DNA from: Bacillota bacterium
GTDB taxonomy: Bacteria > Bacillota > Clostridia > Lachnospirales > WQUN01
Assembly: GCA_009782085.1 (NCBI GenBank)
Contig: WQUN01000092.1
Location: 1-13,330 of the forward strand
Direction: 5' to 3'
Length of the DNA stretch: 13,330 bases
Every line of letters begins with the position of its first letter. The first letter of the stretch is position 1. The position numbers were made by a program, and so were the translations under genes. Below the pieces are notes generated by a model, which was not told where the DNA came from, did not search any database, and was given only the letters and a program-made list of their open reading frames with translations. Below, one piece after another: positions 7,545 through 13,330 of the stretch.

Positions 7545-7704
7545 CAATGACCGCTGCAAAATGGTTTTTCGTACCGAATTTTGAAAATGGTAATGACCGG
7601 CTCGTTCACAAAACCCCGACAGGAGCAGAGCCCCCGCCCCACCAATGACCGCTGCAAAATGGTTTATCGTACCGAATTTTGAAAATGGTAATGACCGGCT
7701 CGTT
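7509..7704. repeat. 98-bp tandem duplication, two units, one mismatch
   Basis: Unit 1 is 7509-7606 and unit 2 is 7607-7704. They are identical except T at 7568 versus A at 7666. The period is not a multiple of three, and the short frames crossing it have no ribosome binding site, so it is not a coding repeat. Each unit starts with the loop and right arm of the GTAGGG-class repeat and continues into 60-odd bases of unique sequence. Near-identity points to a recent event, an assembly artefact, or gene conversion. Confidence 0.95.
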
Positions 7705-7801
7705 AACTTGCGGCATTGCGTCGCACTCTACGACGTTTGTGCGCTTTGCAATTCATGCGCAGCCATGACGCGCGTGCATAAATATTTCCGTTTTGCTAAA
7801 A

Positions 7802-7933
7802 ATGGAAAAGGCGGCATCCGGAAACCATATGACTTACATCTATGACAAAGGCACGTACATTAATGCCGCGGGCGATCTGGTCGCCCCCGCAAAACCTGAT
7901 TACGCGTTTACAGTGAACTTACACCGGGGTTGA
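7802..7933 (+). CDS. Possible small ORF (43 codons) abutting the L,D-transpeptidase gene
   Basis: An open frame begins at ATG 7802 (alternative ATG at 7829, giving 34 residues) and stops at TGA 7933, six bases before the transpeptidase ATG. The C-terminal part reads TYIYDKGTYINAAGDLVAP and continues to NLHRG; the composition is protein-like but I recognise no family. No good ribosome binding site precedes either ATG. It could be a leader peptide coupled to the downstream gene, the tail of a decayed gene, or chance. Confidence 0.25.
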   Translation: MEKAASGNHMTYIYDKGTYINAAGDLVAPAKPDYAFTVNLHRG

Positions 7934-7939
7934 AACGAC

Positions 7940-9133
7940 ATGAGGAAACCATTCCCGATCCTGTGCGCCGCCCTATTTGCTTTTGCGGCCGCCGCGCCGG
8001 CACACGCCGTATGCGTGTCAACCACGTCAGTGCCCGCCGCGCCAGCCACGCCCGTGTCCGCCGCGTCCGCGCAAGCGGGGGCGTCGGCTTACAGCCGTGG
8101 ATCCGCAGCGCCGGCCGCGCATGTATCCGCAGCGCCGGCCGCTCCCGCCATGTCAGCCGCATACGTGAACGCCGCGCCGGCGGCTTACGGCTGGAAGACG
8201 CTCTCGGCGGGCGATTCCGGGCATGAGGTTTACGCCCTGAAGCTGCTGCTCAGAAACAGAAACTTTGACCCGGGAGAGGCCGGCGCCGATTTTGACGCCG
8301 CAACGCAAAAGGCGCTGATGTCCTTTCAGGCGGAGAACGGGCTTGCCCCGACGGGGACCGCGGACGCGGGAACCTGGGAGAAACTCGTCTCGACCGTGGA
8401 ATGGCGGGGGCCGGGCTGGGAATTTGGCGCGGACGGCGACGCGGTCAGGGCGGCCAAGTATCTGCTGAGCCGCAAATACGCGTTCTCATCCCTCGATGCG
8501 GACGGGAAGTTCGATATCGCGGCTAAGGCGGCCGTTTTGCTGTTTCAATTCAACTATAATCTCGGCGTTAACGGCGTAAACGGGCTGGACGGGGCCGTGG
8601 GGCCGAAAACCTGGTCGGCCCTTATACGGGATTCCTATAAAACCGCCGGTTACGGATGGGTCATACACATTTTGCTCCAAAAAAACAGGGGCGTGCCGGG
8701 CGAGCTTATCGTTTTCGACGGCGCGGGAGGCCGGATGCTGGAGATGCCCTGCCTGGGCCAGAGCATGACGATGAACCCCGACTGGCGGGAGGCCTATGCC
8801 GACACGCCTTTGGGCGTTTTCAGGGCTTTCGTCAGCGACAGGCCGCGTGAACGGGTGGAATTCGGGGGCTACGGCTGCGTCGAGCTCGAGGCCGCCGACG
8901 TGAGCGCCGTGACGTACGGGCGCGACGGGATTTTGATACACAGCGGGGCCAACAAATACAAAGACAGGGCCGATCTCGGGCTGCCTATAAGTTACAGGGA
9001 CCGCCGGGCGCGGACGGTCGGCGGGCTGGATCAGACCCACGGCTGCGTCAGGATCTCGGGCGCGGATCACGCGCGCCTGTACGCCGCGCTGAAAAACCGC
9101 GGGCGGGGGATAGTCTGCATTAGCGAGATATAG
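7940..9133 (+). CDS. L,D-transpeptidase (YkuD domain) with two peptidoglycan-binding-like domains
   Basis: A 397-residue secreted peptidoglycan cross-linking enzyme. The signal peptide is clear (MRKPFPILCAALFAF, cleavage after AHA at residue 23). An Ala/Pro/Ser-rich linker (24-85) contains an 18-base direct repeat in the DNA (8101-8118 and 8125-8142). Two peptidoglycan-binding-1-like helical domains follow (about 88-150 and 162-232; FDAATQKALMSFQAENGLAPTGT and AVGPKTWSALI are typical). The YkuD catalytic domain covers about 254-397, with the conserved His334 in ILIHSG and the catalytic QTHGCVRIS motif (His367, Cys369, Arg371). All expected catalytic residues are present, so it should be active in making 3-3 cross-links or attaching ligands to the wall. 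The ribosome binding site is weak (GGGG near 7926). The motA gene begins 28 bases after its stop. Confidence 0.92.
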   Translation: MRKPFPILCAALFAFAAAAPAHAVCVSTTSVPAAPATPVSAASAQAGASAYSRGSAAPAAHVSAAPAAPAMSAAYVNAAPAAYGWKTLSAGDSGHEVYALKLLLRNRNFDPGEAGADFDAATQKALMSFQAENGLAPTGTADAGTWEKLVSTVEWRGPGWEFGADGDAVRAAKYLLSRKYAFSSLDADGKFDIAAKAAVLLFQFNYNLGVNGVNGLDGAVGPKTWSALIRDSYKTAGYGWVIHILLQKNRGVPGELIVFDGAGGRMLEMPCLGQSMTMNPDWREAYADTPLGVFRAFVSDRPRERVEFGGYGCVELEAADVSAVTYGRDGILIHSGANKYKDRADLGLPISYRDRRARTVGGLDQTHGCVRISGADHARLYAALKNRGRGIVCISEI

Positions 9134-9161
9134 CGCTTCTTAATACGTGGAGGGACGCCTC

Positions 9162-9935
9162 ATGACCGTTATTTTCCTGGTTTTTGGATTCGCAATGCTG
9201 ATTTTGGCCTTTACTATTGAAGGCGGTCAGTTAAGCGCGCTGTTCGGCATTCCTGCGCTGATGATCGTGCTCGGCGGCACGGTCGGGGCCGTGGGCGTCA
9301 CCATACCCGTGCAGTACCTGAAGAATACTTTCAGACTTATACGCATAGCCCTGGGAAACAAAAAGGCGGACCTGATCTCGCGGATCAACTATTTTTCCGA
9401 GCTCTCCGCCAAGGCCAGGAGGGAAGGCCTGCTGTCGCTGGAGAACGACATGAGGGCCGAAAGCGTCGACCCGTTCACGCGAAAGGGCGTGTCGATGGCC
9501 GTGGACGGGACCAACCTGGAGCTGATCCGCTCGATAATGGAGACGGACATCGATCAGAGCGTCAGGCGCCACAAGGCCAACGCGCACATATTCGAGGCCG
9601 CCGGCGGCTATTCGCCCACGATGGGCATACTCGGCACCGTCATGGGCCTGGTGCACGTGCTCTCGAACCTCTCCAACCCCACCACCCTTGGCGGCCAGAT
9701 AGCCACCGCCTTTTTGGCCACCATGTACGGCATCGGCTTCGCGAACCTCGTTTTCCTGCCGATCGGGGCCAAGCTCAGGGCCCTGGACACGGCGGAGGTG
9801 AACGAAAAGCTGATGACAATGGAGGCCGTGCTGTCCATCGCTTCCGGGGACAATCCCAAGATCATGGTGCAAAAGCTGAAGGTATATCTGGACCCGGCGT
9901 CGCTCGCGAAGTTTGAGGCGGCAGAGGCGGCGTAG
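9162..9935 (+). CDS. motA: Flagellar motor stator protein MotA
   Basis: A 257-residue integral membrane stator subunit that forms the ion channel with MotB and converts ion flow to flagellar torque. The start at ATG 9162 is preferred over the upstream GTG at 9147 because GGAGGG (9149-9154) lies 7 bases before it and would otherwise be inside the coding region. Four membrane segments are visible: residues 2-20, 25-50, 150-170 and 180-200. The cytoplasmic loop carries ARREGLLSLE, in which Arg86 and Glu94 match the spacing of the rotor-interacting Arg90/Glu98 pair of E. coli MotA. The channel prolines are present at Pro152 (GGYSPTMGILGTV) and Pro200 (FLPIG). Length and order match the family. 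It lies between the transpeptidase and motB genes, and all three are probably co-transcribed. Confidence 0.95.
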   Translation: MTVIFLVFGFAMLILAFTIEGGQLSALFGIPALMIVLGGTVGAVGVTIPVQYLKNTFRLIRIALGNKKADLISRINYFSELSAKARREGLLSLENDMRAESVDPFTRKGVSMAVDGTNLELIRSIMETDIDQSVRRHKANAHIFEAAGGYSPTMGILGTVMGLVHVLSNLSNPTTLGGQIATAFLATMYGIGFANLVFLPIGAKLRALDTAEVNEKLMTMEAVLSIASGDNPKIMVQKLKVYLDPASLAKFEAAEAA

Positions 9936-9952
9936 GCGGCAGGGAGGTTTGT

Positions 9953-10738
9953 ATGTTTCGTAAAGATGAGGAAAAAGCCGACAATCACGAGCGCTGGATG
10001 ATTTCCTACGCCGATTTCATCACCTTGCTGATGGTTTTTTTCGTGGTGATGTACGCCATGAGCCAGATCGACGCGGCCAAATTCCACGTCCTGGCCAGGT
10101 CGCTCAACATCGCTTTGACCGGAGGCACCGGCATTTTGGAGGAACAGAACGGCATCCTCGGGCAGGACGGCAGCGTGATCTTCGACGACGGCCAGGAAGT
10201 GAGCACGCCCGCCCCCTCCCCCACCCCCGGCCAAGGCGGGGACGAGGAGCTGGAGGGCATGAAGGGCGTCGAGGCGCGGCTTAAAAGCTATTTTGCCGAG
10301 CAGAACATCTCCAACGACGTGACCACCAAGATAGACGAGCGCGGCTTGGTTATCAGCGTGAACGACGCCATCCTTTTCGACCTGGGCAGCGCCGACATCA
10401 ACGCGCAGGCGGCGGCGGAGCTCGTGCAGATCGGGAACGCGCTAAGTATGCTGGACAACTACATCCGCGTCGAGGGCCACACGGACAACACGCCCATCAG
10501 CACCAGCCGCTACGGCTCCAACTGGGAGCTGTCCTCCGCCCGGAGCACGAACGTGCTCCGCCTGCTGACCGACAGGGCAAACATCCCGCCTGAGAGGCTT
10601 TCGGCCGTCGGCTACGGGGAATACAGGCCGCTGGCGGACAACTCCACGCCAATGGGCAGGGCGAAGAACCGGCGGGTCGATATAATCCTTTTGAGCAGCC
10701 GGTATGACGCCCTGGAGCAGCAGCCGGGGGAGGCGTAG
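9953..10738 (+). CDS. motB: Flagellar motor stator protein MotB (OmpA-like)
   Basis: A 261-residue stator subunit that anchors the MotAB channel to peptidoglycan. The N-terminal segment ERWMISYADFITLLMVFFVV contains the single membrane helix and the ion-binding Asp21 (equivalent to Asp32 in E. coli). A plug and linker region with a Ser/Pro-rich stretch (STPAPSPTPG, 84-93) follows. The OmpA/MotB peptidoglycan-binding domain covers about 131-248, with VEGHTDNTPI (173-182), the SSARSTNVL helix and RAKNRRVDI (236-244). A GGGAGG ribosome binding site (9942-9947) lies 5 bases before the ATG, and the gap from motA is 17 bases. No other flagellar or chemotaxis genes are in view, so this is a detached stator operon. 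Whether it uses protons or sodium cannot be decided here. Confidence 0.95.
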   Translation: MFRKDEEKADNHERWMISYADFITLLMVFFVVMYAMSQIDAAKFHVLARSLNIALTGGTGILEEQNGILGQDGSVIFDDGQEVSTPAPSPTPGQGGDEELEGMKGVEARLKSYFAEQNISNDVTTKIDERGLVISVNDAILFDLGSADINAQAAAELVQIGNALSMLDNYIRVEGHTDNTPISTSRYGSNWELSSARSTNVLRLLTDRANIPPERLSAVGYGEYRPLADNSTPMGRAKNRRVDIILLSSRYDALEQQPGEA

Positions 10739-10774
10739 GACGACGCGCTCATGTACATGCGGCCCGTCGCAGGA

Positions 10775-10789
10775 GCGATTATCAATCGC
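10775..10789. terminator. Small hairpin downstream of motB
   Basis: GCGATT (10775-10780) and AATCGC (10784-10789) form a perfect 6-bp stem with a 3-base loop 37 bases after the motB stop, within weaker outer GCCCG/CGGGC pairing. There is no following T-run, so the terminator role is tentative; it may be a repeat remnant. Confidence 0.35.
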
Positions 10790-10944
10790 CGGGGACTTTG
10801 CGGGCGTCCGATAACGGGTGAGTGACAGCGGGATTCCGATATGGGAAAAGATTACAGCGTTCAATATTGGTTTTCAACGAAAATATGAAAATTGTGGGTA
10901 ATTTTAATAATTTTAGTGTCAGGTTATTATTTTGATGTACAAGA

Positions 10945-11053
10945 GGCAACCTCAATAAACTGTCATCCTGAGCGAAGCGAAGGATCTTAAACAGCCAAAA
11001 CACAAGATTCTTCGCTGCGCTCAGAATGACAATGGGGGTTTATAGAGGTTGCC
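10945..11053. repeat. Composite inverted-repeat element (CTGAGCG class with outer arms), MITE-like
   Basis: Outer 16-base arms (10945-10960 and 11038-11053; GGCAACCTC versus GAGGTTGCC) pair with one mismatch. They enclose the CTGAGCG-class inner repeat, GTCATCCTGAGCGAAGCG at 10962 to CTCAGAATGAC ending at 11030. The whole 109-base element can fold into one long stem. The right part is related to the right part of the element ending at 13165. No internal ORF or transposase is present; a clear target-site duplication is not visible. Confidence 0.85.
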
Positions 11054-11125
11054 GAAGAAATTATTAAGCAGAGAATAGGGAATGACAAACAGCCTTTCAC
11101 TCATTGAAAAGAAGGATGCGCTCCA

Positions 11126-12151
11126 TCACTCCACGCTCCATTCGTAGATATTGGAGAACCGCTGCCCTCTTTTATACAGGTCATGCCACTCGGGCAGGCG
11201 CGCGACGCGAAGTAATCGCGCTCTCAGCTTTTCACACACACGCCGTGAGGCGGTATTGGTTTGATTATTTGTGATAAGCAACTTTGTCATGCCGTGAGCC
11301 TTCGCGACTGGGGCCAGCAGGCGGCACGCGCGTCCTGCGTAGCCGTGGCCGCGATATTTTTCATCTATACCGTACCCGATTTGTCCGCCGAAGTACAGGC
11401 CGTCCGTATACCCTATCCGTAAATTTATCTCGCCAATCTTCTCGCTACTTTTGCAGACGGCGAAGTCATACGCGGGAACCAGCTTTTTCTCCGAATCCGC
11501 TGGTTTTTTTGCTGTGCATACAAGATGGATTTCCCCGTCGGAAAGTTCCGGCAACTCGAAAAAGCCGTCAAATAATACCGGCAGGGCGTTGTAATAGGCG
11601 ATTTCCTTCTGTGTTTCCCACTCTTCCTTCAAAATAGCGTATGACAACTCGTCGCTATAATGCTTATCAGACAATTTATTAGCTGGACGTCCTTCGATGA
11701 ACAGCCCCTCGCGGCGCATACCGATTTTCTCCATGACCCGGTACGATCCGTAGTTTTCCGCGTCGCAGCGAGCGGTAACGCGGTGCAGCCCAAACTCTTC
11801 GAAGCCATACTTTAGCAGAGCATTCCCAATCTCCGGCCCATACCCCTGTTTCCAGAAATCGCTGTGTAAAATCCACCCTACTTCTGCTTCGTCACCGTGT
11901 AACGCGAGCGTGCATCCGCCGATCAGTTTACCGGTATCCTTCATCACGGCGGCATATTGATATTTGGAGCAGGGGATTTCATGCGCGTATTCGATCGCCC
12001 TGTTGATAAAAGCCAGTGTCTGTTCCTCGCTGTTCGGCCCAAACGGCATATAAATCACGTTCTCCGAGCGGCTTGCGTAGCTGTGCACGGCGGCGAAGTC
12101 GTCCTCTCTGAACTCCCGCAGAATAAGCCTTTCCGTTTCAAGTGTTTTCAT
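11126..12151 (-). CDS. Tandem double-GNAT N-acetyltransferase
   Basis: A 341-residue cytoplasmic protein with two GNAT acetyltransferase domains in one chain. Residues 1-178 are RimJ/RimL-like (TERLILREFREDDF at 6-19; acetyl-CoA-binding KQGYG at 101-105; NYGSYRVMEKIGMRREG at 133-149). Residues about 195-341 are a second GNAT: YFGGQIGYGIDEKYRGHGYA with the acetyl-CoA motif RGHGYA at 267-272, then TNTASRRVCEKL and IYEWSV. Each half resembles a protein usually found alone at 170-190 residues, so this is a natural fusion. The ATG overlaps the stop of the methyltransferase gene as ATGA, and a GGGGAGG ribosome binding site lies just upstream inside that gene, so translation is coupled. Substrates are unknown; ribosomal-protein termini, small amines or antibiotics are all possible for this family. 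In the second half the usual CEKLGA reads CEKLRA. Confidence 0.88.
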   Translation of the reverse strand: MKTLETERLILREFREDDFAAVHSYASRSENVIYMPFGPNSEEQTLAFINRAIEYAHEIPCSKYQYAAVMKDTGKLIGGCTLALHGDEAEVGWILHSDFWKQGYGPEIGNALLKYGFEEFGLHRVTARCDAENYGSYRVMEKIGMRREGLFIEGRPANKLSDKHYSDELSYAILKEEWETQKEIAYYNALPVLFDGFFELPELSDGEIHLVCTAKKPADSEKKLVPAYDFAVCKSSEKIGEINLRIGYTDGLYFGGQIGYGIDEKYRGHGYAGRACRLLAPVAKAHGMTKLLITNNQTNTASRRVCEKLRARLLRVARLPEWHDLYKRGQRFSNIYEWSVE

Positions 12152-12951
12152 CGGATTTTCCTCCCCACGTACATCAAATGCTCAGACCAGCTGAGTAGAT
12201 ACTCCCGTTCCCATACTCTTTCGCAGAGGTTAAGCCACAACTCCACAATTTCCGGCGGCTGCGACATGATATTGCTTTCGCAAGGCGGTGTGATACCCTC
12301 CTGACCGAAAAAATGCAGCTTTTCCAACGGGAATTGCGCCATAAAAGGCAGGATTTCGCTCTGCTTGGCAAAATACGCCTGCGTAAACGCCGGGCCGGCA
12401 TAGCCGTTGTCGTTGAAAAAAGCCTCAAAATACGGCATGTCATCGGGATAGCTGCGCAAATCCGGCTGACACTTCATATAGTAAATAATTCCAGCAAACA
12501 TGTTGATAAACGACACATAAATGATACCATTTGGCTTTAAGAGTTTCAACGCGGAATTTATGGCAGTCACCCTGTCCGCTTCCTCTAACAAATGATACAT
12601 CGGCCCCATCAGCAGGACATGGTCAAACTGCCCGGCGACCAGTTTGTCCGCCTCCCGCGCGTCACCCGCGACGGCATTTATGGACAGCCCCTGTTCGGCG
12701 GCGCGTTCCTTCGCGAATCTGACATTTTCCGGCGATAAATCAAAGAGCGTCACGTCGCAGCCTTTTCCCGCGAGACAGAGCGAGTAGCGCCCCGGCCCGC
12801 CGCCAATGTCGAGAACCCTGTCGCCCGGCATTATGTAGCGGCCGAGCATCCGGCAAGTCAACAGGAACTCCGGCCTGCCCGCGATGCGGTTCCATTCGCC
12901 TTCAACAGCGGCGTCGTAAAAGTCGCGGATGATCACTGTCGTATCGTCCAT
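12148..12951 (-). CDS. Class I SAM-dependent methyltransferase
   Basis: A 267-residue cytoplasmic methyltransferase. Motif I is VLDIGGGPGRY (residues 46-56), the acidic ribose-binding Asp71 ends motif II (VTLFDLSP), and AVAGDAREAD with Asp97 is the adenine-side loop. FDHVLLMGPMYHLLEEADR is the motif IV/V region typical of this Firmicutes group. The C-terminal third (from about 170) carries substrate-specific sequence that I do not recognise. The start at 12951 is supported by GGGAGG (12960-12965, reverse strand) 8 bases upstream. It is the first gene of a two-gene operon with the double-GNAT protein. The substrate is unknown; the pairing with acetyltransferases suggests modification of a small molecule or protein, but that is inference. 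Confidence 0.9.
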   Translation of the reverse strand: MDDTTVIIRDFYDAAVEGEWNRIAGRPEFLLTCRMLGRYIMPGDRVLDIGGGPGRYSLCLAGKGCDVTLFDLSPENVRFAKERAAEQGLSINAVAGDAREADKLVAGQFDHVLLMGPMYHLLEEADRVTAINSALKLLKPNGIIYVSFINMFAGIIYYMKCQPDLRSYPDDMPYFEAFFNDNGYAGPAFTQAYFAKQSEILPFMAQFPLEKLHFFGQEGITPPCESNIMSQPPEIVELWLNLCERVWEREYLLSWSEHLMYVGRKIR

Positions 12952-13023
12952 CAGTTTTTCCTCCCTATCAGCAGCCCGTACATACTGTATCTTCAGATTC
13001 TGCCTCCCGAATTACCAGGAGTT

Positions 13024-13165
13024 CCCTCGGAAACTCGAAAGCCGCGCCGGGACTGTCATTCTGAGCGATAGCGAAGAATCTTCCCCCCATTGTTACGGTA
13101 CAATTTTCGGATAAAGGCCCTTCGCTTCGTTCAGCTGACAACTGGGATTTATTGGTTTCCGAGGG
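13024..13165. repeat. Degenerate composite CTGAGCG-class element with perfect 11-bp outer arms
   Basis: Outer arms CCCTCGGAAAC (13024-13034) and GTTTCCGAGGG (13155-13165) are perfectly complementary. Inside, GTCATTCTGAGCGATAGCG (from 13055) pairs imperfectly with CTTCGCTTCGTTCAGCTGAC (13120-13139). The layout equals that of 10945-11053, and the right flank (TGACAA-TGGG-TTTAT-GTT-CCGA blocks) is alignable between the two, so they are one element family. Confidence 0.75.
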
Positions 13166-13211
13166 CGCTCACCAGGTCAGTCTAATTTATGGAGAAATGC
13201 ACAAACCACAT

Positions 13212-13232
13212 GTAGGGCAGGGGCTCTGCTCC
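13212..13232. repeat. Half copy of the GTAGGG-class repeat
   Basis: The 21 bases match the left arm of the copy at 7482-7502 except for A replacing G within the GGGCGGGGG block. No complementary right arm follows, so this is a truncated copy. Confidence 0.8.
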
Positions 13233-13249
13233 ATATGCACTAACATAAA

Positions 13250-13278
13250 TTGACAACATGCAAAAAAGGTTATATACT
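13250..13278 (+). promoter_or_regulatory. Sigma-A-type promoter for the right-edge gene
   Basis: A perfect TTGACA (13250-13255), a 17-base spacer and TATACT (13273-13278) form a strong housekeeping promoter. The expected transcript start near 13285 leaves a very short leader before the ATG at 13296. Confidence 0.75.
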
Positions 13279-13295
13279 AATCAAGGGCGATAGAA

Positions 13296-13330
13296 ATGGA
13301 AAACATAGCATATTTGATGGCAGGATTGCC
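13296..13330 (+). CDS. Start of an unidentified gene running off the right edge
   Basis: The ATG at 13296 is preceded by AGGG (13284-13287) at an 8-base gap and by a strong promoter. Only MENIAYLMAGL and part of a twelfth codon are in the window, with no stop. The predicted transcript start lies about 11 bases upstream, tight for this ribosome binding site. The product cannot be identified from 11 residues. Confidence 0.5.
   Translation, partial: MENIAYLMAGL

Larger units (their letters stand above)
7132..7939. other. Repeat-rich spacer before the L,D-transpeptidase gene
   Basis: About 800 bases with no convincing long gene. In order it contains a CTGAGCG-class inverted repeat (7172-7236), a GACGCG/CGCGTC hairpin near 7280, a 16-base dyad (7365-7380), a GTAGGG-class inverted repeat (7482-7544), a 98-bp tandem duplication (7509-7704) and a possible small ORF (7802-7933). 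I could not identify a convincing promoter for the downstream transpeptidase-motAB genes. I looked for a flagellar sigma (TAAA-N15-GCCGATAA-like) match and found none. Confidence 0.6.
10739..11125. other. Spacer at the convergent ends of motB and the acetyltransferase gene
   Basis: A 387-base spacer between convergent genes. It holds a small GCGATT-ATC-AATCGC hairpin (10775-10789) nested in looser GCCCG/CGGGC pairing, then an AT-rich stretch (about 10840-10940) without a recognisable gene, then the composite inverted-repeat element at 10945-11053, then about 70 unremarkable bases. Neither hairpin is followed by a clear T-run, but one of them probably serves bidirectional 3'-end formation. Confidence 0.6.
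12952..13295. other. Repeat-bearing divergent spacer at the right edge
   Basis: A 344-base spacer between the divergent methyltransferase gene and the partial gene at the right edge. It holds a degenerate composite CTGAGCG-class element (13024-13165), half of a GTAGGG-class repeat (13212-13232), and a good rightward promoter (13250-13278). I see no convincing promoter for the leftward methyltransferase operon; it may lie within or beyond the repeat element. Confidence 0.6.

Noticed and set aside
7645..7845. 66-codon plus-strand ORF crossing the 98-bp duplication
   Set aside because: It starts inside dispersed-repeat sequence, has no ribosome binding site, and the same ATG exists in the first unit in a different downstream context; it looks like chance.
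7132..7939. c-di-GMP (GEMM) riboswitch or flagellar sigma promoter before the transpeptidase-motAB genes
   Set aside because: I looked for the GEMM core and for a TAAA-N15-GCCGATAA-like promoter and found no convincing match.
9147..9161. GTG start for motA at 9147
   Set aside because: It would place the GGAGGG ribosome binding site inside the coding sequence; ATG 9162 with 7-base spacing fits better and gives the normal MotA N-terminus.
10782..11003. 73-codon minus-strand ORF in the motB-acetyltransferase spacer
   Set aside because: Its ILRFAQDD segment is just the translation of the CTGAGCG-class repeat, and the rest has no coding character.
3233..13232. CRISPR array or insertion sequence explanation for the dispersed repeats
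   Set aside because: Copies are single, widely spaced and inverted rather than regularly spaced direct repeats, and no cas or transposase gene is present.

Overview
The window looks like chromosomal DNA from a GC-rich, Gram-positive, Clostridia-like (Bacillota) anaerobe. The evidence is a wall-anchored surface protein with a C-terminal NPKTG-type sortase signal, strong GGGAGG-type ribosome binding sites, sigma-A-like promoters, two adaptor lipoproteins typical of clostridial exporters, a stand-alone MotA/MotB pair and acetyltransferases of Firmicutes type. This is inferred from gene content only; there is no rRNA or other phylogenetic marker.

Layout. (1) Positions 1-1846, minus strand: two HlyD/MFP-type adaptor lipoproteins overlapping by four bases (GTGA). 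The second runs off the left edge, and the transporter they serve is probably beyond it. (2) 1847-1964: a compact divergent promoter region. (3) 1965-3113, plus: a UroD/MtaA-superfamily protein that is not the haem enzyme, followed by a possible 30-codon ORF overlapping its stop by ATGA. (4) 3499-7131, plus: a 1210-residue secreted vWA/CnaB-like surface protein with a proline-threonine stalk and sorting signal. (5) 7132-7939: a repeat-rich spacer with hairpins and a 98-bp tandem duplication, ending in a small ORF that abuts the next gene. (6) 7940-10738, plus: an L,D-transpeptidase followed closely by motA and motB, a probable transcription unit linking wall cross-linking with the wall-anchored flagellar stator. 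(7) 11126-12951, minus: a SAM methyltransferase and a double-GNAT acetyltransferase overlapping by ATGA. (8) 12952-13330: repeat remnants, then a strong promoter and the first 11 codons of a gene that continues past the right edge.

Most genes are ordinary household or envelope genes. The unusual layer lies in the spacers: each of the four long ones carries dispersed inverted repeats. One class begins GTAGGG with GC-rich palindromic arms; the other is built on the CTGAGCGAAGCGAAGGATC-type core. Two copies of the second class have extra outer arms that pair with themselves although their sequences differ between copies, and this is the best candidate for something under-described. I see no CRISPR array, tRNA, rRNA, transposase, phage genes or defence system, and no convincing undescribed multi-gene system.
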